64,000 nucleotides of DNA from Maribellus luteus (GTDB lineage Bacteria > Bacteroidota > Bacteroidia > Bacteroidales > Prolixibacteraceae), in the NCBI RefSeq assembly GCF_003576475.1, contig NZ_QWGR01000002.1, positions 557,942-621,941 on the forward strand, written 5' to 3'. The position numbers and the translations under genes are program-made. Of the stretch, positions 9,485 to 18,131 are shown in pieces. Every line of letters begins with the position of its first letter. The stretch's first letter is position 1. Below the pieces are notes generated by a model. The model was not told the origin of the DNA. It saw only the letters and a list, made by a program, of their open reading frames with translations, and did not search any database.

Positions 9485-10156
9485 TTAATATTTGGTGCTT
9501 CTTTTTACAATCTCCAGTAACTCGGCAGGGCTGTTTATAAAATCAACGCAACCTGCTTCTTCCATATCTTCAGATTTGCCGTATCCCCAGGTCACTCCGA
9601 GTGTTTGCATTCCGGCGGCTTTACCCGTTTTTATGTCAACATAGGAGTCTCCCACAAACAGAACATCTTTATTATTTACCTTGAATTTCTCCGCAATCAG
9701 ATTGGCTGCAAACGGGTCAGGTTTTTTCGGAATATTATCTTGTTGACCGAATACCAGGTCAGGAAGAAAATCTTTCATGTAATTTTCTACGATCGGTATG
9801 GTTTGGCTGTGTGGCTTGTTTGTATTTACTGCAAACGGTATTTTTTGTTGTTTCAGGAAAGCAAGAGCGTTGTCGATTCCTTCGTACAAATGGCTTTTCA
9901 CCATCAAATGGGCGAGGTAATAATCTTTGTATTCCTGAACGAAACAATCCAGTTTGTTCGCATCGTTTTTTATGTGGTCGGGAAGTGCCCGCTCCACCAG
10001 CTTAGCTGCCCCGTTCCCAATCCACGAAACATACGATTCAGTATCATGTGTTGGCAAATTGTTTTGTTTCAACACATGGTTGCAGGCATCTGCTATATCC
10101 ACAATCGAATGAAGCAGGGTGCCGTCTAAATCGAATATGATCGCTTTAAATGTCAT
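9485..10156 (-). CDS. HAD-superfamily phosphatase (phosphoglycolate phosphatase-like)
   Basis: A 223-residue subfamily IA HAD hydrolase. Motif I is FDLDGTLL at the N-terminus, motif II is VNTNKP, and motif III/IV is KKPDPFAA followed by FVGDSYVDIKTGKAAG. A helical cap domain lies between motifs I and II. It would dephosphorylate a small phosphorylated metabolite. The ATG at 10156 lies 3 nt after the aldolase-SDR stop, so the two genes are probably translationally linked. A TTG codon just upstream is less likely as start. Confidence 0.85.
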   Translation of the reverse strand: MTFKAIIFDLDGTLLHSIVDIADACNHVLKQNNLPTHDTESYVSWIGNGAAKLVERALPDHIKNDANKLDCFVQEYKDYYLAHLMVKSHLYEGIDNALAFLKQQKIPFAVNTNKPHSQTIPIVENYMKDFLPDLVFGQQDNIPKKPDPFAANLIAEKFKVNNKDVLFVGDSYVDIKTGKAAGMQTLGVTWGYGKSEDMEEAGCVDFINSPAELLEIVKRSTKY

Positions 10157-10159
10157 CAA

Positions 10160-12124
10160 CTAATTCAGCATAATTTGTCCGCCACTAACCGGAATGGCCT
10201 GTCCTGTTTCATTTTCCTGGTCGATGGCATAGAAAACCGCTTTGGCCACATCCACCGGAGAACAGCCTTTTCCCAGCGGAACCTGTGCCAGGTAAAACGC
10301 TTTTACATCCTCTACGGTTTTTGCACCCGGAACTTTCCCGGCATTTAGGTACTGCACAAACAATCCGTTTTCAGGATCGCTCCAAAGCGGGCCTTCGTAA
10401 AAGTTACCCGGGCAGATTGAATTCACCTTAATTCTATCGGGTGCCAACTCCAGTGCAAACGACTGGGTCAAACCAATGCCACCAAATTTTCCACCGGCGT
10501 AGGCAAAGTTCTTCTTGCTTCCGGCCAAACCCGATTTTGAGTTAATCTGAATCACATCGGCATACAACGAAGCATTGTATTTGTTCTGCAATTTCATAAT
10601 TAGCGTAGCCGCTTTTGTGCAGTAGAAATAGGCGTTGTAATTGATTTTTGTAACCAGGTCGAAACTCTCGGGTGTCATTTCTTCCAATCCTCCGGCGCGT
10701 AAAATACCGGCGTTGCTTACAAATACATCCAGTCCGCCAAATTCGCAAATGGTTTGGTGCATCAGGTTCTTTAACGATTCCTGATCAGCAACATTTGTTT
10801 GAACGAACAGGGCACGGCTGCTGTTTTTTATTTCGTTGAACGATTCAGCGGTAGCTTTACCAACTGCTTCGTTGAGGTCGGCCACCACGATGTTCGAACC
10901 GTTTTCTTTCATAACACGGGCGATTCCTTCGCCAAATCCCTGTGCAGCACCGGTAACAATCGAAATTTTGTTTTCAACGCGACCGGCAGCGGCTCCTGCC
11001 GAAACTTTACGGCGGTAATTCTCCACCTCCCAGGTATCGATGAAGTTGATCTGTTGGGGTGTCATAAAATGCTGACCGCCGAACGATTCCGACAACCACG
11101 AAATTTTCATGGCATCTTCAAAAACCTCTTTGATGATATTCGACTGTGCTGCATTGTCGCCAATCGAAAGCATTCCGATGCCTTTTATGAAAACTACTTT
11201 TGGCCCAAATCCATTGTCGGAAACAAAGGCTTCGTATTTTGTCTTAAACGCTTCGATGGTTGCTTCAGACGATGAAACTTCATCGATGTAAATGTATTTT
11301 GACTTGCAGTAAACAATCAAATCGGGTGTGAATGGGTAATTCACTTTTTCGAACGCTTCAGCGCCTGAATTGAATTTTTCAACCAGTGCCGAGTTCGTTA
11401 CTTTGATCGTTTTCAGCCCTTCCTGCGAAACAATGGCTCGAATGGCGGGAACTACTTCGGTTACGTGTTCAGCAACCGGAAGTACCGTTTCATCCACCGG
11501 GTTGGAAACTGCTTTTTCGATGTTGGCGATAATCCCGTCGTAAATATCAGTGATCTCCTGAATGGTATCAGCACTAACGAAAATGCCGTGGTTCTGAAGT
11601 AGAATAACTTTCGGGTCGTATCCCTTTTCTGCTCTGAACGCTATGATTTTGGCTTCAACTGCTTTGAATAAAATGTAACCGGGGTCGATGTAAGGAATGT
11701 AAACCGCTTCGTTGCCAAAAACAGGCTTTACCAACTTTTCTGCTTGGTTGCTGCACATGATTCCGTTTACCGCAGTTGGGTGCAGGTGAACTACAAATTT
11801 GTAGTTGATGGCATTGTGGAACGATGTTTCCACCGAAGGACGCTTGTCTTTTGTTATCGTCGCGTCGGCTAAATCATTTTTTATCTGGCTTTCACGCTCA
11901 AAAGGATCGGAGCTGTATTCATTTACTGATATTTTAGCCAGCTTGCTGCGATCCATCACGGCAAAACCTTCTTCGCCTATGGTTGACAAAGCAAATCCGC
12001 TTGCTTTTACCCAAAGCTGATCGTCCGTTTTAAACGAAGTATTTCCTCCGCCTGCAATCACGTATTCCTTTTGGCGACCGTAGCTGCGCGAAACTTCAAT
12101 TAAATCTTTAATTCCCTGGTTCAT
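10160..12124 (-). CDS. Bifunctional class II aldolase / short-chain dehydrogenase
   Basis: A 654-residue fusion. The N-terminal class II aldolase/adducin domain has AGGGNTSFK (about 24-32) and zinc-ligand histidines in VVHLHPTAVNG (His113, His115) and LLQNHGIF (His179). The C-terminal SDR domain has the TGAAQGFG cofactor loop (391-398), NAG (471-473) and the catalytic set Ser529, Tyr542, Lys546 (YAGGK). Fusions of this layout in rhizobia and bacilli split rhamnulose-1-phosphate and oxidise lactaldehyde (RhaD/RhaEW type). The substrate here is unproven: no rhamnose isomerase or kinase is in the window, although a GH78 rhamnosidase lies 15 kb away. Confidence 0.88.
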   Translation of the reverse strand: MNQGIKDLIEVSRSYGRQKEYVIAGGGNTSFKTDDQLWVKASGFALSTIGEEGFAVMDRSKLAKISVNEYSSDPFERESQIKNDLADATITKDKRPSVETSFHNAINYKFVVHLHPTAVNGIMCSNQAEKLVKPVFGNEAVYIPYIDPGYILFKAVEAKIIAFRAEKGYDPKVILLQNHGIFVSADTIQEITDIYDGIIANIEKAVSNPVDETVLPVAEHVTEVVPAIRAIVSQEGLKTIKVTNSALVEKFNSGAEAFEKVNYPFTPDLIVYCKSKYIYIDEVSSSEATIEAFKTKYEAFVSDNGFGPKVVFIKGIGMLSIGDNAAQSNIIKEVFEDAMKISWLSESFGGQHFMTPQQINFIDTWEVENYRRKVSAGAAAGRVENKISIVTGAAQGFGEGIARVMKENGSNIVVADLNEAVGKATAESFNEIKNSSRALFVQTNVADQESLKNLMHQTICEFGGLDVFVSNAGILRAGGLEEMTPESFDLVTKINYNAYFYCTKAATLIMKLQNKYNASLYADVIQINSKSGLAGSKKNFAYAGGKFGGIGLTQSFALELAPDRIKVNSICPGNFYEGPLWSDPENGLFVQYLNAGKVPGAKTVEDVKAFYLAQVPLGKGCSPVDVAKAVFYAIDQENETGQAIPVSGGQIMLN

Positions 12125-12130
12125 GGTTTT

Positions 12131-12225
12131 TATTTCTTTGTGGTTCTCTGTGTCTTCTCTGTGTCCTCTGTGGTAAAAAATCCTTCAACCGACTAACCAC
12201 AGAGAGCACTGAGTTTCTCGCAGAG
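12131..12225. repeat. Dispersed CCACAGAG-type intergenic repeat
   Basis: Reiterated CTCTGTG units face AACCACAGAG units, forming a 9-bp perfect inverted repeat (12166-12174 with 12196-12204). A related sequence lies at 46240-46318. It fills the spacer between the PHP gene and the aldolase-SDR gene. Confidence 0.6.
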
Positions 12226-12231
12226 TTCGAA

Positions 12232-13470
12232 TTACATACTTAGAAATTTTGCGATTACCGCTTTTCCTAATTCAACAAAGGCGGCTTTTTCTTCGGTTTT
12301 GGCAATTTGCCCGTTTAAATAACCTTCTTTTCCGTTGGCAACCAGGTACTGGTGAGCAGCAACAATGGCAGTGCCTTCGTAATTAATTTGTTTAAGTTCT
12401 TCATCCAGATCGATGCCGCCGCCACAACATAGTTTAACCGGATCGAGTTGCGGAGTGTTGTGCTCGCTTCCGAAAGTAATCACAAAGTCGTTTTGGTGGA
12501 AGAACTGTACAAAGTCCTTGAAAATATCGAAGTTGTTTCTTCCCGGAATCAACTCAATGCTAAATACATTTTTGCTTTTTAGTTCGGCCAGCAGTTTTTC
12601 TTTGTCGGCTTCGTAGTCGGTGAAATTAGCGTTGCCAAAATCCAGTAAAACCGGGTAACACGGAATTCCGCCAGCATCAATAATCAGTTCTTTCACTTCT
12701 TCCAACGAAAGAAAAGCTTTGGGATCTTCCGGCACAAAAGCAGCGCCGCCCGCCTTTAACAGGTTGCCGCGTATTTCGTTTTCCAACCCGGCTACATCGT
12801 CGATGGCTGATTTAACCGCTTTCCCCTGGAAAATGGCATTGAAAAGTTTGGCTCTACCCAGGTCGGTGTCTTCTTTTTCAAACACCGCAATCCGTATCGC
12901 CTGTGCAATGTGGCGTTCGCGAAACAGGTTTTTTGCCAAACGGTTTTGCAGTTCCGCTGCGTCGAATTGAAGATCGATAGCGTTTTCTGCCAGGAAAGCA
13001 TTTAGCTTTTCCACCATTTCGTAAGTCTGGCGGTTGCTTTCGGTTTGCAGACTGCTGATCTTTTGGAGAGAGGCCTCGCTCATCTTCGCTGGTTGGCGAA
13101 GTCCTTTCCCGCTGAAATACGTGCGGCCGGGGTTGCTGGGGTCGTTTACCCGAATACCAGCTTGTTGCAGATCGTTCTGCAGCGCCATAAACTCAATGTT
13201 GAAAAGTGGGAAAATCTGGTGCTTTTGAGCCATTTCCGCAAATTCGTTATAGCCGTCGGTGGTATAAAAGTCGTTGATGCCCAAAACCGAAACGTCTTCC
13301 GCTTTTGCCATTTCAAAAGGCTGTTCAATGTTTGAGAAGGCGCTGAACGAGTGCGGCGTGTGTATGTGTCCGTTAATGTTCGGGACTGCTTTTGCCGCCT
13401 GTCCTTTGTACCATTTTAATAAGTCTTCCGTGTCGGGGAAGGTGGTAAATATGCTTTTTGCCTGTGTCAT
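12232..13470 (-). CDS. PHP-domain metal-dependent phosphoesterase-like protein
   Basis: A 412-residue protein with PHP metal-binding motifs: NGHIHTPHSFS (His35, His37, His40), a GINDF segment near 71, and FGSEHN near 350. PHP domains are found in histidinol-phosphate phosphatase and DNA polymerase proofreading subunits. This stand-alone long form has no polymerase domain, so hydrolysis of a small phosphoester is likelier. It is the first gene of the minus-strand cassette, separated from the aldolase-SDR gene by a 107-bp repeat-rich gap. The ATG at 13470 is preferred over a TTG 27 nt upstream. Confidence 0.8.
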   Translation of the reverse strand: MTQAKSIFTTFPDTEDLLKWYKGQAAKAVPNINGHIHTPHSFSAFSNIEQPFEMAKAEDVSVLGINDFYTTDGYNEFAEMAQKHQIFPLFNIEFMALQNDLQQAGIRVNDPSNPGRTYFSGKGLRQPAKMSEASLQKISSLQTESNRQTYEMVEKLNAFLAENAIDLQFDAAELQNRLAKNLFRERHIAQAIRIAVFEKEDTDLGRAKLFNAIFQGKAVKSAIDDVAGLENEIRGNLLKAGGAAFVPEDPKAFLSLEEVKELIIDAGGIPCYPVLLDFGNANFTDYEADKEKLLAELKSKNVFSIELIPGRNNFDIFKDFVQFFHQNDFVITFGSEHNTPQLDPVKLCCGGGIDLDEELKQINYEGTAIVAAHQYLVANGKEGYLNGQIAKTEEKAAFVELGKAVIAKFLSM

Positions 13471-13614
13471 AATATTCTGATCTGAATTTAGGTACAAAGA
13501 AACAAAACTGCTTATTTTCAGGTGTCCTTTGGTATCCTGTTTTAAAGATTACGGGGCCGGGAAACTTTCATACGGCTTTTCTTGTTGTTCATGCATAAAA
13601 TAAAATCAATTCAA

Positions 13615-13992
13615 ATGAGTAGAATTATCATATTATTGTCAGCCGCATTGCTGGCGCTGGCAGTCGGATTGGGTGCCTTTGGTGCACATGCCTTAAAAAC
13701 GCATCTAAGTTCCGAAATGTTACAAACCTGGGAAACGGGTGTTAAATATCACTTTTACCATGCTTTGGGCTTATTGCTGGTGGGCGTTTTGTCGTTTTTT
13801 ATGCCTTCGGTTTACCTGAAATGGTCGGCTATTTTATTGTTTGCCGGGATTGTTTTGTTTTCGGGTAGTCTGTATGTTTTGTCGCTTTCCGGAATTAAAA
13901 TACTGGGGGCCATTACGCCCATTGGTGGCTTAAGTTTTATTGGCGGCTGGGTTCTGTTGTTTCTGGCAGCCTGGCGAAAATTTCCTGCCTGA
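13615..13992 (+). CDS. DUF423 family membrane protein (YgdD-like)
   Basis: A 125-residue protein with four predicted membrane segments. It has the family hallmarks GLGAFGAHALK near residue 20, ETGVKYHFYHALGLL near 42 and GAITPIGGLSFIGGW near the C-terminus. The family is widespread but its function is unknown. I chose the ATG at 13615 because it places the first membrane helix at the N-terminus; an ATG at 13591 would add eight polar residues. Confidence 0.85.
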   Translation: MSRIIILLSAALLALAVGLGAFGAHALKTHLSSEMLQTWETGVKYHFYHALGLLLVGVLSFFMPSVYLKWSAILLFAGIVLFSGSLYVLSLSGIKILGAITPIGGLSFIGGWVLLFLAAWRKFPA

Positions 13993-14107
13993 CAGCTTTG
14001 TTAATGGTTCGTAAATGATTTGTTAGCGTTTCTAAAAGCCGAAGCCGGATGTCGCAGAAAACATATTTTTCACTACTATTGCGTGAAATTGACCCGATTT
14101 TTATCGT

Positions 14108-14893
14108 ATGAGAGGAGCTTTTCTATTCTTACTACTTCTTTTTTTTATTGGTTTTCAGAGTAAAGCACAGTATGTAAACACGGATGAACTGGTAATTGTC
14201 CCCGGTTTGGAAGCACCTGTTTCTTTAGCTGAATACGAAGTCATAAAAAGTCAGGAAAAAGAACAATACGAAAATTACCTGGCAGGTTTTCTTATCCCCG
14301 GAAACGGTGGAAAAGTGATCAGCGATTACGGTCCACGTTCGGGAAGGATGCATTACGGTACCGATCTGAAAATGGAACGCGGCGATACTGTTTATGCGGT
14401 TAACGACGGAAACATTACCCGGTCGGGCTGGGGGAGCGGTTTTGGAAATATTATCATTATTCAGCACGCCAATAACATCGAAACTTATTATGCCCATCTT
14501 TCAAAGTTTTTGAAAAAAGAGGGAGAATGGGTGGCCAAAGGCGAAGCCATCGCGTTAGCTGGGAGTACCGGCCGTGCCCGGGGCTCGCACCTGCATTTCG
14601 AGATACATCAGGAAGGAAGGGCTTTTGACCCCGAACTGGTGTTTGACTTTGGCGGTCAGCAAATCAGGGACGAAGCCCGAAATTTTGAAACACTCGTGGC
14701 TTTGCATCAAACTTTAAAGCCCAAGGGATATTCGAACAATGCTGCTATTCCCGAGTACTACAAAGTACGCTCAGGTGATTCGCTTTGGGTGATATCGAGA
14801 AAATTCAAAACCCCGATCAAGGATATTTGCCGCCTGAATAACATTTCTGAGAATTCGGTACTGCAGATAGGGCAGCCGCTGAGGATGTATTAA
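14108..14893 (+). CDS. M23 family metallopeptidase with C-terminal LysM domain
   Basis: A 261-residue exported protein with signal peptide (cut near QSKAQ). The M23/LytM domain has HYGTDL (HxxxD) near residue 80 and GSHLHFEIH (HxH) near 158, giving a full zinc site. A LysM repeat occupies the last ~45 residues (YYKVRSGDSLWVISRKF). It would cleave peptidoglycan cross-bridges in the periplasm. A complete catalytic set argues for an active endopeptidase, not an EnvC/NlpD-type activator with degenerate ligands. It stands alone on the plus strand. Confidence 0.9.
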   Translation: MRGAFLFLLLLFFIGFQSKAQYVNTDELVIVPGLEAPVSLAEYEVIKSQEKEQYENYLAGFLIPGNGGKVISDYGPRSGRMHYGTDLKMERGDTVYAVNDGNITRSGWGSGFGNIIIIQHANNIETYYAHLSKFLKKEGEWVAKGEAIALAGSTGRARGSHLHFEIHQEGRAFDPELVFDFGGQQIRDEARNFETLVALHQTLKPKGYSNNAAIPEYYKVRSGDSLWVISRKFKTPIKDICRLNNISENSVLQIGQPLRMY

Positions 14894-15114
14894 AATTAGT
14901 TTCGTCAGATAGCTTTAGAATAATTCTAAACTGCTTGAAAATGATATCTGTGCAGTGTTTTTTTCAATAAGTCATTTATATTTATCTCATGCACATGAGC
15001 CCCTGCTCGTAAGCACATAAAGCCACGAAATAAGAAAGATCCCGCGACTGTGTTGGCAGATGTTCTCGGGTCTTTTGATTGGTTTGATGCAAGAAGAGAA
15101 TAGTTGAAAGTTGT
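14894..15114 (+). other. Leader region with a bulged hairpin before an outer-membrane protein gene
   Basis: The 220-bp gap holds a 9-bp stem with a one-base bulge (15035-15044 with 15067-15075) followed by a short T run, and a 7-codon ATG frame at 14989-15012. It could be a weak terminator or a structured leader. A CCCGCGACTGT string recalls a cobalamin riboswitch core, but the rest of the motif is missing. Confidence 0.3.
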
Positions 15115-15840
15115 ATGACTTATTACATTGAAAATATGTTTAGCATCATCAGGTATTTAATGGCCGGCTTGCTGTTGGTTTCAATAGCTTCAGCCAAAGC
15201 GCAGGAACCTGCCCGCGAAAATAGCTTTGCCATTAATGGTTGGACAAATATTGCCCGCGAGGGCTGTAATCATTTCGGGCTGGTAGATTTATCGCACGAA
15301 TGGAAGCCTTCCCCCTACTTTGGCCTCGATTTGGGTGGTGGCTTTGGGTGGTTAAGCTGTTACGACCTACAAAAAACTTCGGCTGGCATTGGGGCTTATG
15401 AGAAACTGTATCTGCGGGAAATGAGTGGTAGTTTCCGGTTAGTCCGGGGAAAGCTTACTGCATATCTGCCTGTTTGGCGCGACGATGATGATGTTACCCG
15501 TATTCAGGGTTTTGTCTCCATGGTGGGCGGGGTTACAAGCGCTATTTCGGTGGATGGGAAACTGGAGTATTACAAAACAGGCCAGGCAATAAAAGCATCG
15601 TCTAAGTCCGATGGACATTTTTTTCGTGGTTTTGAGATTGGTTTGTGGGGTTCCTTCTCCAGGCACTGGGCCATGAAATTATACCTTGGTGGCAACAATA
15701 TTCATTTTGATAAAGCAGTAAAGGGCTTGAATGCAGAAGTCGGCAAATTCCCGGTTCATTTTGATAGTCATGTGCCTAATGCATATAGCGGATTTAGTCT
15801 GATTTATACATATCATTTTACGAGGAAGAATGGTAGGTAA
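15115..15840 (+). CDS. Putative outer-membrane beta-barrel protein of unknown function
   Basis: A 241-residue protein with a signal peptide (best read from the Met at 15136, cut near SAKAQ). Alternating hydrophobic strands rich in Gly and aromatic residues (YFGLDLGGGFGWLSC, RGFEIGLWGSFSRHW) and a terminal YTYHF strand fit an eight-stranded barrel in the outer membrane. No specific family is recognised. Two ATG starts are possible, at 15115 and 15136. A terminator follows at 15871. Confidence 0.65.
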   Translation: MTYYIENMFSIIRYLMAGLLLVSIASAKAQEPARENSFAINGWTNIAREGCNHFGLVDLSHEWKPSPYFGLDLGGGFGWLSCYDLQKTSAGIGAYEKLYLREMSGSFRLVRGKLTAYLPVWRDDDDVTRIQGFVSMVGGVTSAISVDGKLEYYKTGQAIKASSKSDGHFFRGFEIGLWGSFSRHWAMKLYLGGNNIHFDKAVKGLNAEVGKFPVHFDSHVPNAYSGFSLIYTYHFTRKNGR

Positions 15841-15870
15841 ACTGATTCCTCTGAATTTGCTGCGATAATA

Positions 15871-15897
15871 GATCAGGCCTCGAAAGAGGCCGGATCT
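15871..15897. terminator. Terminator between convergent genes
   Basis: A perfect GGCCTC/GAGGCC stem with a GAAA tetraloop (15876-15891) is extended by an outer GATC/GATC pair. It lies between the barrel gene and a minus-strand lipoprotein gene. Confidence 0.75.
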
Positions 15898-15913
15898 ATT
15901 TCAACCGATATTA

Positions 15914-16348
15914 CTATTCTATTGGAACAGCGTTGTTGTAATCTTCTTCGGTGATGGTGTAGGTATAGTAATAAGAATCCTTACCCTTTATTTCTTTTTC
16001 ATATTCGTCATATAACCGTAAGATATTTCGATACACATCCGGACAATACTCGAGAACAGATTGGTCACAGTTTTGGATAATTATTTTTACAGAATCAAAA
16101 ATAATATTTACCGAGTCAATCAATGAAGTTGAAAAAATAATGGGAATATCTTCATTCTTCTCTTTTGACACTGAACGGGTATATATATCGTTTGCCGGAA
16201 TATTAATTACCTCCAATTCGTTTTGTTTAAAAAACGCCTCTATTCTAATCTCATGTTCAGTAGTGTTATTAATTGCCAACTCGTAATAACTTATTTTTTC
16301 ACAAGCAAACAATAAAATTGCCAATGATAATGTTACAATGTATTTCAT
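15914..16348 (-). CDS. Small lipoprotein of unknown function
   Basis: A 144-residue protein with signal peptide and lipobox ILLFACEK. The mature part is acidic and Tyr-rich (DSYYYTYTITEEDY near the C-terminus) with no known domain. The start lies 6 bp after the stop of the upstream peptidase-like gene, so they probably share a transcript and may work together at the cell envelope. No function can be assigned. Confidence 0.7.
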   Translation of the reverse strand: MKYIVTLSLAILLFACEKISYYELAINNTTEHEIRIEAFFKQNELEVINIPANDIYTRSVSKEKNEDIPIIFSTSLIDSVNIIFDSVKIIIQNCDQSVLEYCPDVYRNILRLYDEYEKEIKGKDSYYYTYTITEEDYNNAVPIE

Positions 16349-16354
16349 AACGGA

Positions 16355-17935
16355 TTAGTTTAGTTGTTGGAATAATTCTGTAACATATCCTTCTGTTGGA
16401 TTATTGTTGTCGTCTACTAGGTTAGAACGCCAAGTCCACCAAGAACCCAAAAGGCTAGGTAACGCATTTTCGATCTGAGATAGCGTATAGCCAGAAACCC
16501 GGTCGTTAACATAAGCAGTATTCCCTCCGTATAAATCCATTCGTTGATTTACATTATCAATCAAATCCCAAACAATGGATGTATAGCCATCAAAATCACC
16601 ACCGTCAGTCGTCATACTTGCAATTGTTCGATTTTGATTTGTACCATAATTATTCGTGTCATATACATCATTTGTAATAACTGCTTCAACTCCTTCTGCC
16701 CAACTTTCGGTCATTCGATTATCTAAAAGCCAATTTATATCAGAAAATCCTCCAGCATCCCAATGTGACACATGAGCTAACTCATGGATGGTGGTTCCAA
16801 AAATCTCTTGACTATTTTTATCATTTTGATGTATTAGTACGGTTGATGACTGAAAAAGTACATTAAAATCAAAAAAATGTGAAGCAAAATTGGATTCAAC
16901 TCTACCTCCAATATGAAGTCTTTGCTCAAGAAACCCTCTTTCGTCAGGAGTCTTAATTCCCCATAAATAGTTTTTGTAATAATAGGTATAAGCCGCCCTG
17001 AAAATATGTGCAAAAAGAAATGATTTTGGACTAAGGCCTTCATCTCTGATTACAAGATTCCAGTCGCCGGTCATATCGGGACCATTAAAATAGGCTTGAC
17101 CGTAAGAGCCATCTCGTATGTCAAAATCGGCCCTTTCCCATTTTATGCTGTAATTGGCATCTCTGTCAAAAGTCCCATTACATACATAATTGCCATTTGC
17201 ATCGGTAATGTCCGAATAGGTGGTAAACCATCTGCGGGCGCGCACTTCAACCCCTTCCAGCGGGATATAGTGGCTGTTGACACTGCTGGTTATATAATTA
17301 TATATGGGCCTGGCACAAATGTTCTCGCCCTCGGGAATTTCGCCTGTATTTTCTTCTTCTGCCGGTGCCTCTACTGTTGGATCGCTTGTGTTAACTGGTT
17401 CGCCAGTGTCACAGTAGAAATAATCATAATGGCTAAAAATTTTAATCCGGGTAGAGTAAGAATCGATAATATCGTCAAACACTTTTATGTTTCCGGCAGG
17501 TCGCCAGCTTGTAGATTTTAATGTGCTTTCGTTTTGTGTCTTTTCCTCTATGTTTCCGGTAATACGCAGTGCTTCGTTTTCGAGTTTCAGCCAATCGAAA
17601 TGTTCAATTCTAGCACTTTTTAGTTCAGTCAATTCTCTTCCGTATTCAGGTAAATACAAATCTGCCAGTTTCTGGTATTGCACCTTCGGAAATTCATAGT
17701 CAATAGGTACAATTGTGTACTGCCAGGTAATTTCATTTTTCGGGATTTTCGGATCATGGTAATGTGTGCCTCCTCTTTTTATTTCAACATCCAGCGGATA
17801 ATCGTAAACGTAAAGAGTTGTGTCTCGTACTATTAGATGCCTTTCTTTCTCGTCTTTGGGTCTAAAACGCACATAATAATGTGTGGGTTCTATTTTTAAT
17901 CCCGATTTGAGTTTATTTTCATTCAGTACTTTCAT
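16355..17935 (-). CDS. Putative zinc metallopeptidase, C-terminal part of a frameshifted gene
   Basis: A 526-residue reading frame with TTIHELAHVSHW (HExxH, about residue 385) and a downstream ESWAEGVE that could supply the third zinc ligand, as in gluzincin-like folds. An upstream segment (GVEVRARRWFTTYSDITDANGNYVC) resembles a carboxypeptidase-regulatory or transthyretin-like fold. It has no signal peptide of its own. The missing N-terminus is in the overlapping lipoprotein frame at 17919-18131, one frame away. Skipping one base near 17924 would join AYES to LNENK in a single lipoprotein of about 590 residues. I think it is one gene split by a +1-type frameshift. Confidence 0.65.
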   Translation of the reverse strand: MKVLNENKLKSGLKIEPTHYYVRFRPKDEKERHLIVRDTTLYVYDYPLDVEIKRGGTHYHDPKIPKNEITWQYTIVPIDYEFPKVQYQKLADLYLPEYGRELTELKSARIEHFDWLKLENEALRITGNIEEKTQNESTLKSTSWRPAGNIKVFDDIIDSYSTRIKIFSHYDYFYCDTGEPVNTSDPTVEAPAEEENTGEIPEGENICARPIYNYITSSVNSHYIPLEGVEVRARRWFTTYSDITDANGNYVCNGTFDRDANYSIKWERADFDIRDGSYGQAYFNGPDMTGDWNLVIRDEGLSPKSFLFAHIFRAAYTYYYKNYLWGIKTPDERGFLEQRLHIGGRVESNFASHFFDFNVLFQSSTVLIHQNDKNSQEIFGTTIHELAHVSHWDAGGFSDINWLLDNRMTESWAEGVEAVITNDVYDTNNYGTNQNRTIASMTTDGGDFDGYTSIVWDLIDNVNQRMDLYGGNTAYVNDRVSGYTLSQIENALPSLLGSWWTWRSNLVDDNNNPTEGYVTELFQQLN

Positions 17936-18131
17936 AGGCAATCTTCATGTTTTCAACAGAATACGGGTTTTTGAGTTGTTCGCCCAGTAACATCTGCCCT
18001 TCTTTAATGATATAGTTTTCTGTGCTTATTTCTTCAGGAGGCATTTGAGATGGGAGGAGTTCATCTTTATTGCAAGCGCTAAGAATGGCAAGAAGTGCCA
18101 ATGCCGAGATTAATACAGATAGCTTTTTCAT
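17919..18131 (-). CDS. N-terminal lipoprotein fragment of the frameshifted peptidase gene
   Basis: A 70-residue frame with signal peptide and lipobox AILSACNK, then a short polar region ending NPYSVENMKIAYESTE. The ending reads like the middle of a longer protein and overlaps the start of the peptidase frame by 17 nt. By itself it would be a tiny lipoprotein; as the missing N-terminus it explains how the peptidase reaches the envelope. A sequencing error, a real mutation or recoding are all possible. Confidence 0.6.
   Translation of the reverse strand: MKKLSVLISALALLAILSACNKDELLPSQMPPEEISTENYIIKEGQMLLGEQLKNPYSVENMKIAYESTE

Noticed and set aside
14989-15076. Cobalamin riboswitch or second attenuator before the barrel gene
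   Set aside because: A CCCGCGACTGT string and a 7-codon ORF are suggestive, but the B12 box and the GGTG-type element are absent, the ORF has one Cys codon only, and no alternative pairing to the hairpin was found.
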